Shown one piece after another: positions 13,004-21,556 of a stretch of 64,000 nucleotides of DNA; position 1 is the first letter of the stretch, and every line of letters begins with the position of its first letter. The notes under the pieces are model-generated. The model saw only the letters and a program-made list of their open reading frames with translations, searched no databases and had not been told where the DNA came from. The stretch is from JAWKIW01 sp041394145 (lineage in GTDB: Bacteria; Actinomycetota; Acidimicrobiia; Acidimicrobiales; Acidimicrobilacustridaceae), in NCBI GenBank assembly GCA_041394145.1, contig JAWKIW010000011.1:1-64000 (forward strand), in the 5' to 3' direction. The position numbers and the translations under genes are program-made.

Positions 13004-14440
13004 CTACCCGTGCAGGCCGCGGCCGGTGAGGGCCATGACGCTCTCGCCGAACAGCTCGCTGAGCGTCGGGTGGGGCTGCACGAAGCGGGCGACCTCGTCG
13101 GCGGTCGCCTCCCAGTTCACCGACAGGTACGCCTGCCCCAGCTGCTCGGTCACCCACGGACCCACCATGTGGACCCCGACGAGGCGGCCGGCGCCGCCGT
13201 CGGGGGCCTTCTCGGCGATGATCTTCACCATCCCGTCGGCCTCGCCGAGGATGAGGGCACGACCGTTGCCCGAGTAGCGGTGCTTCGAGACGACGACGTC
13301 GAGGCCGGCGTCCTTGGCGCTCTGCTCGCTGTGGCCGACGAAGGCGACCTCGGGGTGGCAGTAGATGCACCAGGGCACGTTGGCGTCGTCGACCGGCACC
13401 GGTTCCTCGCCCAGCAGGTGCTGCACCACGTGGATCCCCTCGGCGAAGGCGACGTGGGCCAGCGCCGGGGTGGCGATGACGTCGCCGACGGCGTACACGC
13501 CGGGCTCACCGGTGCGGCAGTGCTCGTCGACGGTGACGAACCCTCGCTCGCCGACCTCCACCGCGGTGCCCTCGAGACCCAGCCCCTCGGTGTACGGGCG
13601 GCGCCCGACCGACATCACCACCAGCTCGACGTCGAGCGTCTCGCCCTCACCGAACGAGACGGTGGTGCCGCCGTCGTGGGGGGCGTGCCCCGTGACGGCC
13701 ACACCGGTGCGCACGTCGATCCCCCGCTTCCCGAACGACCGCAGCACGATCTTGGTGATGTCCTCGTCGCAGCCGGGGAGGATCTTGGGGAGGGCCTCGA
13801 GGATGGTGACCTGGGTGCCGAGGTCCGACATCATCGACGCGAACTCGCAGCCGATGGCGCCCCCGCCGATGACCGCGGCGCTGGCGGGCAGCTGCGCCAG
13901 CGACAGCAGCTCGTCGGAGGTGACGACGACCTTGCCGTCGACCTCGAAGCCGGGGATCGTGCGCGGCACCGAGCCGGTGGCGAGCACGACGACGTCGCCG
14001 ACCAGCTCGACCTCCCCCGAGGCGCCGCCGCTGACCCGCACGACGTGGCCCGGCCCGAGCGAGCCGACGCCGTCGAGCACGGTGACCTTGCGCTTCTTGA
14101 GCAGCCCCTCGAGGCCCTTGTAGAGCTGGTCGACGACCTTCTGCTTGCGCTCCTGGGTCACCGCGAAGTCGACCTTCGGCGGCCCGGCCTCGATGCCGAA
14201 GGTCGCGGCGCCGACGACGGCGCGATGCACCGCCGCCGTCTCGAGCAGCTCCTTGGCCGGGATGCAGCCGACGTGCAGGCAGGTGCCGCCGACCTTCTGC
14301 CGCTCGATGAGCGCGATGTCGAGCCCCGCCGCCGCACCGTACAGGGCGGTCGCGTACCCACCGGGGCCTCCCCCGATGACGACGACGTCGAAGTTCTCGG
14401 CCGTGGCGACCACCTCCTGGGACCGGCGCCCTCGGGGCAC
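13004..14440 (-). CDS. lpdA: dihydrolipoyl dehydrogenase (E3)
   Basis: FAD enzyme that reoxidises dihydrolipoyl groups of E2 with NAD+. It shows FAD-binding VVIGGGPGGYATA, the redox pair GGTCLHVGC, NAD-binding AVIGGGAIG and the C-terminal HPTLSE active-site loop. Up to 478 residues. The start is unclear: GTG 14440 is the outermost option, but the only strong ribosome site (AGGAGGTGG) lies inside that reading, 8 bases before an ACG at 14404. The true N-terminus is therefore probably near VATAENFDV. First gene of the lpd-E2-lipB-lipA operon; a TAGGCT box lies upstream at about 14460. Confidence 0.94.
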   Translation of the reverse strand: MPRGRRSQEVVATAENFDVVVIGGGPGGYATALYGAAAGLDIALIERQKVGGTCLHVGCIPAKELLETAAVHRAVVGAATFGIEAGPPKVDFAVTQERKQKVVDQLYKGLEGLLKKRKVTVLDGVGSLGPGHVVRVSGGASGEVELVGDVVVLATGSVPRTIPGFEVDGKVVVTSDELLSLAQLPASAAVIGGGAIGCEFASMMSDLGTQVTILEALPKILPGCDEDITKIVLRSFGKRGIDVRTGVAVTGHAPHDGGTTVSFGEGETLDVELVVMSVGRRPYTEGLGLEGTAVEVGERGFVTVDEHCRTGEPGVYAVGDVIATPALAHVAFAEGIHVVQHLLGEEPVPVDDANVPWCIYCHPEVAFVGHSEQSAKDAGLDVVVSKHRYSGNGRALILGEADGMVKIIAEKAPDGGAGRLVGVHMVGPWVTEQLGQAYLSVNWEATADEVARFVQPHPTLSELFGESVMALTGRGLHG

Positions 14441-14487
14441 CGACGGGCGTTCGCCGGCGAGCCTACCGGTGCGGGGTCACCGCCCGA

Positions 14488-15903
14488 TCAGCGCAGGTAC
14501 TGCATCGGGTCGACGGCGACGCCACGGACCCGGGTCTCGAAGTGCAGGTGGGGTCCGGTCGAGTTGCCGGTGGACCCGACGTAGCCGATGACCTGCCCGG
14601 CACCGACCTTCTGGCCGACCGAGCAGGCGAGCCGGCTCTGGTGGGCGTAGAGGGTGACGATCCCGTTGAGGTGGTCGATCATGGCGACGTTGCCGTAGCC
14701 GCTCATCACGCCGCAGTAGATGACGGTGCCGGCGGCGGCGGACCGGATGGGCGTGCCCGTCACGGCGGCGAGATCGATGCCCTGGTGCATCCGCCCCCAC
14801 CGCATGCCGAACGGGGAGGTGAGCACGCCGCTGATCGGCCAGCCCAGGCGCAGCCCGGTGGCCTTCGGGGCCGTCGTGGTGGGTGTCGCCTTGGCGGTGG
14901 TGGGTGTCGCCTTGATGGTGGTGGGCGCCGGCTTGGCCGTGGTCGGTGCCGGCTTGGCGGTGGTCGGCGGGACCGACGCGGCGCGGATCACGCCGGCGGC
15001 GGCGGTGGGCGTCGGGGTCTTGGGGGCGGAGGTGACGCTCGACGGCGCGGCCGTGCCGGCGGTGGAGCGGATCACGGCGGCCGCCGTGGTGGGCGTGGGC
15101 GCCGACGTCGCCGGCGGCGCGGCGGTGGTGGGCGGGCCGGCCAGCTCGGTCGGGCCGCCGGCGTCGGTGCCGCCGCCGGCGGAGCCGTCCGAGGCGTGCT
15201 GGGCGATCACGGCCGACACCGCGCCCTGCGCCGCCGCCATCTCGTCGGCCTCGGCCTGGAACTCGCTGATGCGCTGCTCGAGCGCCTGCTGCACCTCGGT
15301 GTGGCGGTCGCGGGTCTCCTTGGCGGCGGCGAGCTCGGCCTCGCGCTGGTCGCGCAGGGCCTCGAGCTTGCGGTGCCCCTCCTCGACCTGGTCGCGCTTG
15401 TCCCGCAGGGCGTCCTCGGCCTGGGTGCGGTCCTGGAGCACCTGCTCGTCGTGCAGGGCCACCTCGGCGAGCAGCACCCGCTGCTTGTGGGCGGTGTCGT
15501 AGTCGCGCGCCGCCAGGGTGTTGACGATCGCCTCGGGTGTCGGGTGGATGTAGGCGGCGACGGCCCGCTCGCGCAGGCGCAGCTTCTGCAGCTCGACCGC
15601 GTCGCGGGCGTCGCCCACCTCGACCTGCAGGCCCTGCAGCTGCTCCTCGACGGCGGCGGCCTCGCGCCGGGCGCTGTCGGCCTGCTGCTCGTGCTCGGCG
15701 ACGGCGGACTGCAGCCGGTCGGCCTCAGCCTTGAGCTGCAGGTCGGTGGCCCGCAGGAGGTCCAGCTGCGCCGCGACCTCGGCGCGGCGGTCCTGCCGCT
15801 GGTCATCGGACGCCGCAGGGGCCGCCGTCTGGGCGACGGCCGGTCTGGCCAGGGCCAGACAGGCGATGGTGGCGATCATGAGGCGGAGGACGCGTCGTTG
15901 CAC
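14488..15903 (-). CDS. secreted M23 (LytM) peptidoglycan hydrolase with coiled coil
   Basis: EnvC/NlpD-like envelope protein. From GTG 15903: a signal peptide (RRVLRLMIATIACLALARPAVAQ core), a long coiled coil rich in Gln/Glu/Ala (about 35-240), a Thr/Pro/Ala linker with tandem TTAKPAP-type repeats (about 270-365), and a C-terminal M23 domain. That domain carries HQGIDLAA and HLHFE, the zinc ligands of active members, so the enzyme may itself cleave cross-links. Upstream codons in frame exist, but GTG 15903 gives a proper signal peptide. A TAACGT box lies about 41 bases upstream. Confidence 0.85.
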   Translation of the reverse strand: MQRRVLRLMIATIACLALARPAVAQTAAPAASDDQRQDRRAEVAAQLDLLRATDLQLKAEADRLQSAVAEHEQQADSARREAAAVEEQLQGLQVEVGDARDAVELQKLRLRERAVAAYIHPTPEAIVNTLAARDYDTAHKQRVLLAEVALHDEQVLQDRTQAEDALRDKRDQVEEGHRKLEALRDQREAELAAAKETRDRHTEVQQALEQRISEFQAEADEMAAAQGAVSAVIAQHASDGSAGGGTDAGGPTELAGPPTTAAPPATSAPTPTTAAAVIRSTAGTAAPSSVTSAPKTPTPTAAAGVIRAASVPPTTAKPAPTTAKPAPTTIKATPTTAKATPTTTAPKATGLRLGWPISGVLTSPFGMRWGRMHQGIDLAAVTGTPIRSAAAGTVIYCGVMSGYGNVAMIDHLNGIVTLYAHQSRLACSVGQKVGAGQVIGYVGSTGNSTGPHLHFETRVRGVAVDPMQYLR

Positions 15904-15943
15904 AGCAACACCCGAGGGTCGACTCCGCCCGCCGGTGGCGAGC

Positions 15944-15987
15944 ACGTTACCAGTGACCTTCGTGCTTGTGAAGTGGCGATTCGCCAC
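15944..15987 (-). promoter_or_regulatory. promoter of the M23 gene with perfect palindrome at -35
   Basis: Minus-strand TAACGT at 15944-15949 is a likely -10 box. At 15973-15987 lies a perfect palindrome, GTGGCGA-T-TCGCCAC, overlapping the expected -35 position, as a repressor operator would. The regulator is unknown. Confidence 0.4.
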
Positions 15988-16034
15988 GGTCGGGGAACGA
16001 CCGTTCGCTCACGGTGAGCGGCCCACCCGCTCGA

Positions 16035-16124
16035 TCAGCGGGCGAGCACGAGCTGCAGCGTGAACGCGCCGAGGATCACGATGCCGCACAGCAGCGCGAG
16101 GAAGATCAGCATGCGGGTGCTCAT
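16035..16124 (-). CDS. small single-pass membrane protein (29 aa)
   Basis: 29 residues, MSTRM followed by an unbroken hydrophobic helix (LIFLALLCGIVILGAF) and a short basic end. A TAGGCT -10 box at 16135-16140 would start transcription about three bases before the ATG, which supports translation. No relatives are recognised. It is one of the few small ORFs here with a promoter, a start and a membrane-like composition; still, a chance ORF cannot be excluded. Confidence 0.5.
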   Translation of the reverse strand: MSTRMLIFLALLCGIVILGAFTLQLVLAR

Positions 16125-16314
16125 GGCGACGCCGAGCCTACCGTCGGGCCCGCCGCGGCCCGCAGGCCGGCGCACCGGCCCGGCGTCGCGGTGCGCCCGC
16201 GTCGGCGGCGACGGCACCCGAGCCGCACCGGCCCGCCGCCTAGCATGGCCCCCGCACCCGCCCGGCCCACCGACCGCGGCGAGCGAGCAACGACCCCGTC
16301 GAGAGGGACCTCCC

Positions 16315-17604
16315 GTGACCGACCCCGCCGCCGCCCCCACCCTTGCCGACGACGCGCTGGTCGTGGTCGTCGGCCAGGGCTACGTCGGGCTCCCGCTGGC
16401 CGTGCGCGCCGTGGAGGTGGGCTTCCACGTCGTCGGCCTCGACGTCGACGCCGCCAAGGTGGCCGCGCTCAACGAGGGCCGCTCCCCCGTGGAGGACATC
16501 GCCGACGACCGCCTCGCCGCCGCGCTCGCCACCGGCCGGTACCGGGCGACGACCGATCCGGCCGACACCGCCGGGTTCGCCGTGGCCGTCATCTCGGTGC
16601 CGACCCCGTTGCACGACAGCGCCCGACCTCTCCTACATCGAGCAGGCGGCCACGGCCCTCTCGCCGCACCTGTCGCCGGGGGCGTGCGTCATCCTCGAAT
16701 CGACCACCTACCCGGGCACGACCGAGGAGCTCGTCGGCCCCCTGCTCGAAGAGGGCTCGGGCTTGAAGATGGGGACCGACGTCCGCCTCGGCTACAGCCC
16801 CGAGCGCATCGATCCGGGCAACCGCACCTGGACCCTCGAGAACACGCCCAAGGTGGTGTCGGGCATCGACGCCGACAGCCTGGCCGTGGTCGAGTGGTTC
16901 TACGGGCGGCTGGTCGAGCGGACCGTGCCGGTCTCCTCGCCCAAGGAGGCCGAGCTCACCAAGCTGCTGGAGAACACCTTCCGGCACGTCAACATCGCGC
17001 TGGTCAACGAGCTGGCGATGTTCGCCCACGAGCTCGGCATCGACGTGTGGGAGGCCATCGACGCCGCCTCGACCAAGCCCTTCGGCTACCTGCGCTTCAC
17101 GCCCGGCCCCGGGGTGGGCGGGCACTGCCTGCCCATCGACCCGTCGTACCTGGCCTGGCAGGTGCGCCGATCGCTCGGCCACACCTTCCGCTTCGTCGAG
17201 CTGGCCAACGACGTCAACGACCACATGCCCGACTACGTGGTGCGGCGCCTCGTCGAGGGGCTCAACGAGCGGGAGCGCTCGGTCAAGGGAGCCGGGTGCT
17301 GCTGCTCGGGCTCGCCTACAAGCGCAACACCGGCGACGCCCGCGAGTCCCCCTCACGGCCGATCGCCACCGAGCTGGTGCGCCTCGGGGCCGAGGTGCGC
17401 GCCGCCGACCCCCACGTCGACGACCGCCACGTCCCGGCCGGCGTGCAGCGGGTGGACGCCTCCCCCGACGAGCTCGCCGCCGCCGACGCCGTCGTGGTGC
17501 TGGTCGACCACGACGACTTCGACGCCGCCGCGGTGGCCGCCCACGGCCGCTACGTGCTCGACACCCGACGGTGGACCAGCGGGCCGACCGTCGAGCACCT
17601 CTGA
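16315..17604 (+). CDS. UDP-N-acetylglucosamine/glucose-type nucleotide-sugar 6-dehydrogenase, two frameshifts
   Basis: Oxidises a UDP-sugar to its uronic acid for cell-surface polysaccharide. NAD-binding GQGYVGLPLAV is at the N-terminus. Further motifs are TTYPGTTEE, GYSPERIDPGN (as in WbpA-like UDP-GlcNAc dehydrogenases) and GVGGHCLPIDP with the catalytic Cys. The C-terminal domain starts LLLGLAYKRNTGDARESPS. The frame shifts near 16615-16630 and returns near 17290 (a missing C in GAGCCGGG). The two changes compensate and every motif is intact, so sequencing error is likely. GTG 16315 follows GAGAGGGA; a TAGCAT box is at 16241. Confidence 0.87.
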   Translation: MTDPAAAPTLADDALVVVVGQGYVGLPLAVRAVEVGFHVVGLDVDAAKVAALNEGRSPVEDIADDRLAAALATGRYRATTDPADTAGFAVAVISVPTPLHDSARPLLHRAGGHGPLAAPVAGGVRHPRIDHLPGHDRGARRPPARRGLGLEDGDRRPPRLQPRAHRSGQPHLDPREHAQGGVGHRRRQPGRGRVVLRAAGRADRAGLLAQGGRAHQAAGEHLPARQHRAGQRAGDVRPRARHRRVGGHRRRLDQALRLPALHARPRGGRALPAHRPVVPGLAGAPIARPHLPLRRAGQRRQRPHARLRGAAPRRGAQRAGALGQGSRVLLLGLAYKRNTGDARESPSRPIATELVRLGAEVRAADPHVDDRHVPAGVQRVDASPDELAAADAVVVLVDHDDFDAAAVAAHGRYVLDTRRWTSGPTVEHL

Positions 17605-17639
17605 GCGCCCGCCGGGGTCGCTCCCCCGACGACCGCTCC

Positions 17640-17656
17640 CCGGGGTCGCTCCCCGG
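17640..17656. terminator. hairpin between convergent genes
   Basis: CCGGGG-tcgct-CCCCGG, a 6-bp GC stem between the dehydrogenase stop and the natural stop of the convergent LapA-like gene. It sits among partial repeats of GGTCGCTCCCC, which could form alternative stems. Confidence 0.5.
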
Positions 17657-17943
17657 CTACTTCTTCTTGGGGGCGCCGAGCGCCGGCCGACCAGCACGCC
17701 GATCGCCATCGACACGACGACGAGCACGGCGAGCATCAGCCACAGCGGCGCCTCGAAGCTGAACACGAGGAAGTCGAGGCTGGCCGTGTCGGTGTTCTGG
17801 GAGATGAACACCAGCACCGCGACGCCGAGCACGGCGATCGCCACGTGCCGCGGCGTGATGCGCGAGGGGCGGGCCGACCCCTTGGTGGCCGGCGTGTCGC
17901 CGGCGCGGTGGGAGAGGGCGAAGCCCTGATCGTCGCCGGCCAT
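17657..17943 (-). CDS. LapA/DUF1049-family membrane protein, frameshifted at the end
   Basis: Small inner-membrane protein of the LapA_dom family; its role in actinobacteria is not known. From ATG 17943 (AGGAGG 6 bases before) a charged cytosolic segment leads into helix 1 (HVAIAVLGVAVLVFISQNT), a short loop and helix 2 (LWLMLAVLVVVSMAIGVLVG), ending in a basic tail. One base added to the C-run at 17669-17673 gives a tail of Lys residues and a stop at 17657. As sequenced the frame runs on antisense into the neighbour. About 95 residues. A -10 TAGGTT is at 17976-17981. Confidence 0.8.
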
Positions 17944-17975
17944 CGTCGACCTCCTCGGCACGGGGGACGCCGTCG

Positions 17976-18103
17976 AACCTACCCGCTGCAACTGCGGCGC
18001 CCGCGGACGACTCGCCTCGTCGAGGTCACGCCGGCGCGGTGACGACGATCACCGACGACCGGTCCCGCTGGAGCGGGCGTCGCCGGGACCCGGGGCCTAG
18101 GTT
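17976..18103. promoter_or_regulatory. divergent promoter region
   Basis: Two TAGGTT -10 boxes point away from each other: 17976-17981 on the minus strand for the LapA-like gene and 18098-18103 on the plus strand for the epimerase at 18173. Both give leaders with good ribosome sites. A GGCGGC-gacgac-GCCGCC stem follows the second box. Confidence 0.45.
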
Positions 18104-18172
18104 GGACGAGGGCGGCGACGACGCCGCCCGGCGGGGGTGGTCGCGCCGCCCCGCGGGCCTCGGAGGGACGAG

Positions 18173-19090
18173 ATGGACATCGCGATCACCGGAGCGAGCG
18201 GGCTCATCGGCACCGCGCTGGCCGCCTCGCTGCGCGCCGACGGCCACCGGGTGGTGCCGGTGGTGCGCCGTCTGGTCGCCGACGGCGAGCGAGCCGTGCG
18301 GTGGGATCCCTCGGCGGGCACCATCGACGCCGCCGCCCTCGAGGGTGTCGACGCCGTGGTGCACCTCGCCGGCGCCGGCATCGGCGACAAGCGGTGGACG
18401 CCGGAGCGCAAGCAGGAGATCCTGCAGAGCCGCAGCCGCGGGACCGCCGTGCTGGCCGAGGCGCTCGCCGGGCTGGAGCGCAAGCCGGCGGTGCTGGTGA
18501 GCGGCTCGGCCATCGGCTACTACGGCGACCGCGGCGACGAGGTGCTCACCGAGGCGAGCGGGCCCGGCGACATCTTCCTGTCCGAGGTGTGCGTCGCCTG
18601 GGAGGCAGCCACCGGGATGGCCGTGGAGGCCGGCATCCGCGTGCCGATCGTGCGCACCGGGATCGTGCTGTCCGCCGACGGCGGTGCCCTGGCCAAGACG
18701 CTGCCGCTGTTCAAGGCCGGGCTCGGCGGCCGCATGGGGTCGGGGACGCAGTGGTGGAGCTGGATCTCCATCGACGACGAGGTGGCCGCCATCCGCTGGC
18801 TGCTCGACCACGACGTGGCCGGCCCGGTGAACCTCACGGCGCCGGCGCCGGTCACCAACGCCGAGTTCACCAAGGTGCTGGGCCGGGTGCTCGGTCGTCC
18901 GACCGTGCTGCCCGTGCCGCGGTTCGGCCCGAAGCTGCTCCTCGGCGGCGAGCTGGCCGAGCAGCTGCTCTTCGCCAGCCAGCGGGTGCAGCCCACGGTG
19001 CTGGAGGACCACGGGTTCACCTTCGCCCACCGCGACCTGGAATCGGCGCTGCGGGCCGTGCTGGGCCGGCCGGCCCCCGCCGCCGCCTGA
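18173..19090 (+). CDS. TIGR01777-family NAD(P)-dependent epimerase/oxidoreductase
   Basis: Atypical short-chain dehydrogenase of the YfcH/SulA-related TIGR01777 group; substrate unknown. 305 residues from ATG 18173, with GGAGGG 6 bases before it. N-terminal ITGASGLIG binds the dinucleotide. HLAGAGIGDKRW, SGSAIGYYGDRGDE and WWSWISIDD are hallmarks of the group, and the C-terminal DUF1731 segment ends near HRDLESALR. Full length. It is divergent from the LapA-like gene and followed by a terminator hairpin. Confidence 0.9.
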   Translation: MDIAITGASGLIGTALAASLRADGHRVVPVVRRLVADGERAVRWDPSAGTIDAAALEGVDAVVHLAGAGIGDKRWTPERKQEILQSRSRGTAVLAEALAGLERKPAVLVSGSAIGYYGDRGDEVLTEASGPGDIFLSEVCVAWEAATGMAVEAGIRVPIVRTGIVLSADGGALAKTLPLFKAGLGGRMGSGTQWWSWISIDDEVAAIRWLLDHDVAGPVNLTAPAPVTNAEFTKVLGRVLGRPTVLPVPRFGPKLLLGGELAEQLLFASQRVQPTVLEDHGFTFAHRDLESALRAVLGRPAPAAA

Positions 19091-19108
19091 CCCACGCCGG
19101 CCGCGCGC

Positions 19109-19128
19109 CGGAGGCGGTGACGCCTCCG
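19109..19128. terminator. hairpin terminator, convergent genes
   Basis: Perfect 8-bp stem CGGAGGCG/CGCCTCCG with the loop GTGA, between the convergent epimerase gene and the zinc-ribbon protein gene. Confidence 0.6.
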
Positions 19129-19139
19129 AGGCGGCCCGC

Positions 19140-19940
19140 TCAGCCCGGGCAGGTCAGCGTGACCGTGCCCGACAGCGGCTGGGCCAGCAGCGGGTCGCCC
19201 CCGGGCACCGAGGCCGCCACCGGGAGCCCCTCGAAGCGCACCGTCACGCTGCCGGTCGGCTCGATCGTCAGCGTCGCCGCCGAGCCGGGACCGGCCTTCC
19301 ACGTCTGGGTGGTCGGTCCGGTGAGGGCCACGTCGAGGCTCAGGCCCTGGTCGACGCCGTAGGTGCCGGGACCACGCAGCCCGGCGGGCAGCCCGGCGAC
19401 GACGGCCAGGTCGCCGCCAGGGGGCGCGGGCGCAGCACCCGAGAACACGAGCCCCGTGACCCGCCCCGCGCTGGTGCGACACGCCAGCGGATCACCGCCG
19501 CTGGCGTTGACGATCCCCGTGACCGGCCCCGACAGCGCGCCCGACACGCTCCCCGAGCCGCTCAGCGCGCCGATGTTCGGCACGGTCACCTGCGGGACGG
19601 AGATCGTCGGAGAGGTGAACGCGGTGCCCAGGCCCGACAGCGACGACGACGTCTGGCGGGCCGCCATGATGACCACGATGCCCGTGATCACCAGCGGTAG
19701 GAGGACGAGCAGCACGACGAAGACGGAGACGAGCCCGCAGCCCCGCCGGCTGCCGGTGGTCACCACCGGCCCGGGGGTGGGGACGTAGACGAACTGCTGG
19801 GGCTGCGGGACCGTCGGCGGCACCGCGGCGGCCGGGGTCGGCTGGTACTCGCAGTAGCGGCAGCCGCCGGTCGCCGTGGGCTCCCACGGCGCGCCGCAGT
19901 GGGGGCACTGGGCCGCCTCGCCGTCGCCACCCCGGAACAT
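19140..19940 (-). CDS. zinc-ribbon, single-pass membrane protein
   Basis: Function unknown. 266 residues: an N-terminal zinc ribbon with CPHC and CRYC (about 12-30), a Pro-rich linker, one transmembrane helix (VFVVLLVLLPLVITGIVVIMAA, about 75-97), a Ser/Gly-rich stalk and an extracytoplasmic beta-rich domain ending in CPG. The zinc ribbon should face the cytosol. A TACGCT box at 19948-19953 ends 7 bases before the ATG, so the message is probably leaderless and the start is well fixed. Confidence 0.75.
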   Translation of the reverse strand: MFRGGDGEAAQCPHCGAPWEPTATGGCRYCEYQPTPAAAVPPTVPQPQQFVYVPTPGPVVTTGSRRGCGLVSVFVVLLVLLPLVITGIVVIMAARQTSSSLSGLGTAFTSPTISVPQVTVPNIGALSGSGSVSGALSGPVTGIVNASGGDPLACRTSAGRVTGLVFSGAAPAPPGGDLAVVAGLPAGLRGPGTYGVDQGLSLDVALTGPTTQTWKAGPGSAATLTIEPTGSVTVRFEGLPVAASVPGGDPLLAQPLSGTVTLTCPG

Positions 19941-19973
19941 GACGGGCAGCGTAGGCGCGGGCCGCAGACGCAG

Positions 19974-20003
19974 CCGGCCCGCTCCCTGACGGGAGCGGGC
20001 CGG
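19974..20003. terminator. strong hairpin terminator
   Basis: Perfect 13-bp stem (19974-19986 with 19991-20003), loop TGAC. It lies downstream of the minus-strand SDR gene and just upstream of the zinc-ribbon gene's promoter, separating the two units. Confidence 0.75.
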
Positions 20004-20089
20004 GTTCGAGCGGGGCGGCGGCGGCCGTTCCGCTCACACGGTGCCGGCGGGGCCGGCGAGCGACCACCGGGCGCCGGCGGCCGCCTCGA

Positions 20090-20866
20090 TCACTTGGGCT
20101 GCATGCGCACGCCGCCGTCGACGCGGATGGTCTCGGCGTTCATGTAGCTGTTGGTGATGAGCTCGACGGCGAGGGTGGCGAACTCCTCGGCCTTGCCGAG
20201 CCGGTCGGGGAACAGCACGTCGCGCTTGAGCTTGTCCTTGAAGGCCTCCGACGCCTCGCCCTGGCCGTAGATCGGGGTGTCGATCAGCCCGGGGGCGATG
20301 CAGTTGACGCGGATGCCGACGGCGGCGAGGTCGCGGGCGGTCGGCAGGGTCATGCCGACGACGCCGCCCTTGGACGCCGAGTAGGAGGCCTGGCCGATCT
20401 GGCCGTCGAAGGCGGCGACCGAGGCCGTGTTGACGATGGCACCGCGCTCGTTGTCGGCCAGCGGCTCGGTCTGGGACATGGCCGTGGCGGCCAGCCGCAT
20501 CACGTTGAAGGTGCCGATCAGGTTGACCTCGATGACCTTGCGGAACACCTCGAGGTCGTGCGCCGAGCTGTACTCGCCGTCCTTGCCGATCGTGCGGGTG
20601 GCCCAGCCGATGCCGGCGCAGTTGACGACGGCGCGCAGCGGGCCCATCTCCTTGGCGGTCTCGACCGCGGCGATCACCTCGTCGGTGTTGGTGACGTCGG
20701 CCTTGCAGAAGGCGCCGCCGAGCTCGGAGGCGAGGGCGTTGCCCTTGTCCTCGTTCATGTCGAGCACGACGACCTTGGCGCCCTTCTCGGCGAGGAGGCG
20801 GCAGGTGGCTTCACCCAGACCGGATGCGCCCCCCGTGACGATTGCTGATGCACCGGTGATGTCCAT
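20090..20866 (-). CDS. short-chain dehydrogenase, 3-hydroxyacyl-CoA dehydrogenase type 2-like
   Basis: NAD-dependent SDR resembling HSD17B10-type 3-hydroxyacyl-CoA dehydrogenases, so it may act in fatty acid beta-oxidation. It shows TGGASGLGEA for NAD, NCAGIG, the catalytic Ser in NTASVAAFDGQ, Tyr-x3-Lys in YSASKGG, and the C-terminal VDGGVRMQP. Start set at ATG 20866 (258 residues) because TAGGGT at 20874-20879 ends 7 bases before it. The GTG three codons earlier would overlap that box. Monocistronic, with a strong terminator downstream. Confidence 0.92.
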   Translation of the reverse strand: MDITGASAIVTGGASGLGEATCRLLAEKGAKVVVLDMNEDKGNALASELGGAFCKADVTNTDEVIAAVETAKEMGPLRAVVNCAGIGWATRTIGKDGEYSSAHDLEVFRKVIEVNLIGTFNVMRLAATAMSQTEPLADNERGAIVNTASVAAFDGQIGQASYSASKGGVVGMTLPTARDLAAVGIRVNCIAPGLIDTPIYGQGEASEAFKDKLKRDVLFPDRLGKAEEFATLAVELITNSYMNAETIRVDGGVRMQPK

Positions 20867-20954
20867 GGCGGTCACCCTAGGACAGCCTTTACGGCGTAAG
20901 CGAAACCGGTGGCGGGAGGTGCAGAAACGCCCACGACCCCGCTCCGGCCGCCGA

Positions 20955-21338
20955 TCACCGCCGGACGACCGTGATCGTGCACCGAGGACCGGGCGCCCGA
21001 CCGAGGCGGCCGTCGGCGGTGACCAACGGCGCGTCGAGCGCTTCGGCCAAGGCGACGTAGGTCCCGTCGTAGGCGCTCAGGTTCTCGCGCAGCTCCCACA
21101 CGCGCCCCAGCAGACCGTGCACGGCGAGGCGGGTGAGCCCCAGCCGTCCCCACACGCCGATCGCGCGGCGGGCGGCGTCGTCGTCGAGGGCACCGCGGAG
21201 GATCTGGGCGCGCAGCGCGTGGACGACCTCGGCGTCCACCAGGTGCGGGCACACGACCGGCTCCGCCCCCAGCATCGCCCGCGCCTCGCCGTCGTGCAGC
21301 AGCCCCAGCACCGCCGCCGAGGCATCGACGACGATCAC
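20955..21338 (-). CDS. vapC: PIN-domain ribonuclease toxin (VapC family)
   Basis: Predicted Mg-dependent RNase toxin. 127 residues with the PIN acidic residues: Asp in IVVDASA at the N-terminus, Glu in LVDAEVVHALR, Asp in SAYDGTYVALAEA and Asp in LVTADGRL. The GTG start overlaps the stop of the upstream antitoxin gene by 4 bases (GTGA), as is usual for coupled toxin-antitoxin pairs. It is one of two PIN genes within 1.2 kb. Confidence 0.88.
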   Translation of the reverse strand: MIVVDASAAVLGLLHDGEARAMLGAEPVVCPHLVDAEVVHALRAQILRGALDDDAARRAIGVWGRLGLTRLAVHGLLGRVWELRENLSAYDGTYVALAEALDAPLVTADGRLGRAPGPRCTITVVRR

Positions 21339-21556
21339 CGGGCGGCGCGGCCCGATTCGACGTCGGCGACGACGACATCGGGGTCGACCGGGAGATCGGG
21401 GAGGTCGGCCAGCAGCGCCGGGTTGTCCGCACGACGCGCCAGCATCGCGAGCTCTCGGGTCGCGAACGCCGAGAGCGACAGACCTTCTCGAGCCGCCAGT
21501 CGCTCGAGCTTCTCGCCGACCTCATCGGGCACGTTGCGCAGGTACAGCGTCCGCAT
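21335..21556 (-). CDS. vapB: ribbon-helix-helix antitoxin (VapB/FitA-like)
   Basis: 73 residues from ATG 21556. The N-terminus TLYLRNVPDEVGEKLERLA, followed by a second helix, is the ribbon-helix-helix DNA-binding fold of FitA/VapB antitoxins. The acidic C-terminal half (DLPVDPDVVVADVESG) would wrap the toxin. A TAGCAT box ends 8 bases before the ATG, so it is probably leaderless, and direct repeats overlapping that promoter look like its own operator. Confidence 0.85.
   Translation of the reverse strand: MRTLYLRNVPDEVGEKLERLAAREGLSLSAFATRELAMLARRADNPALLADLPDLPVDPDVVVADVESGRAAR

Noticed and set aside
15904..16030. c-di-AMP (ydaO) riboswitch ahead of the M23 peptidase
   Set aside because: Such riboswitches often precede cell-wall hydrolases in actinobacteria, but the conserved core could not be found; only a short palindrome is present.
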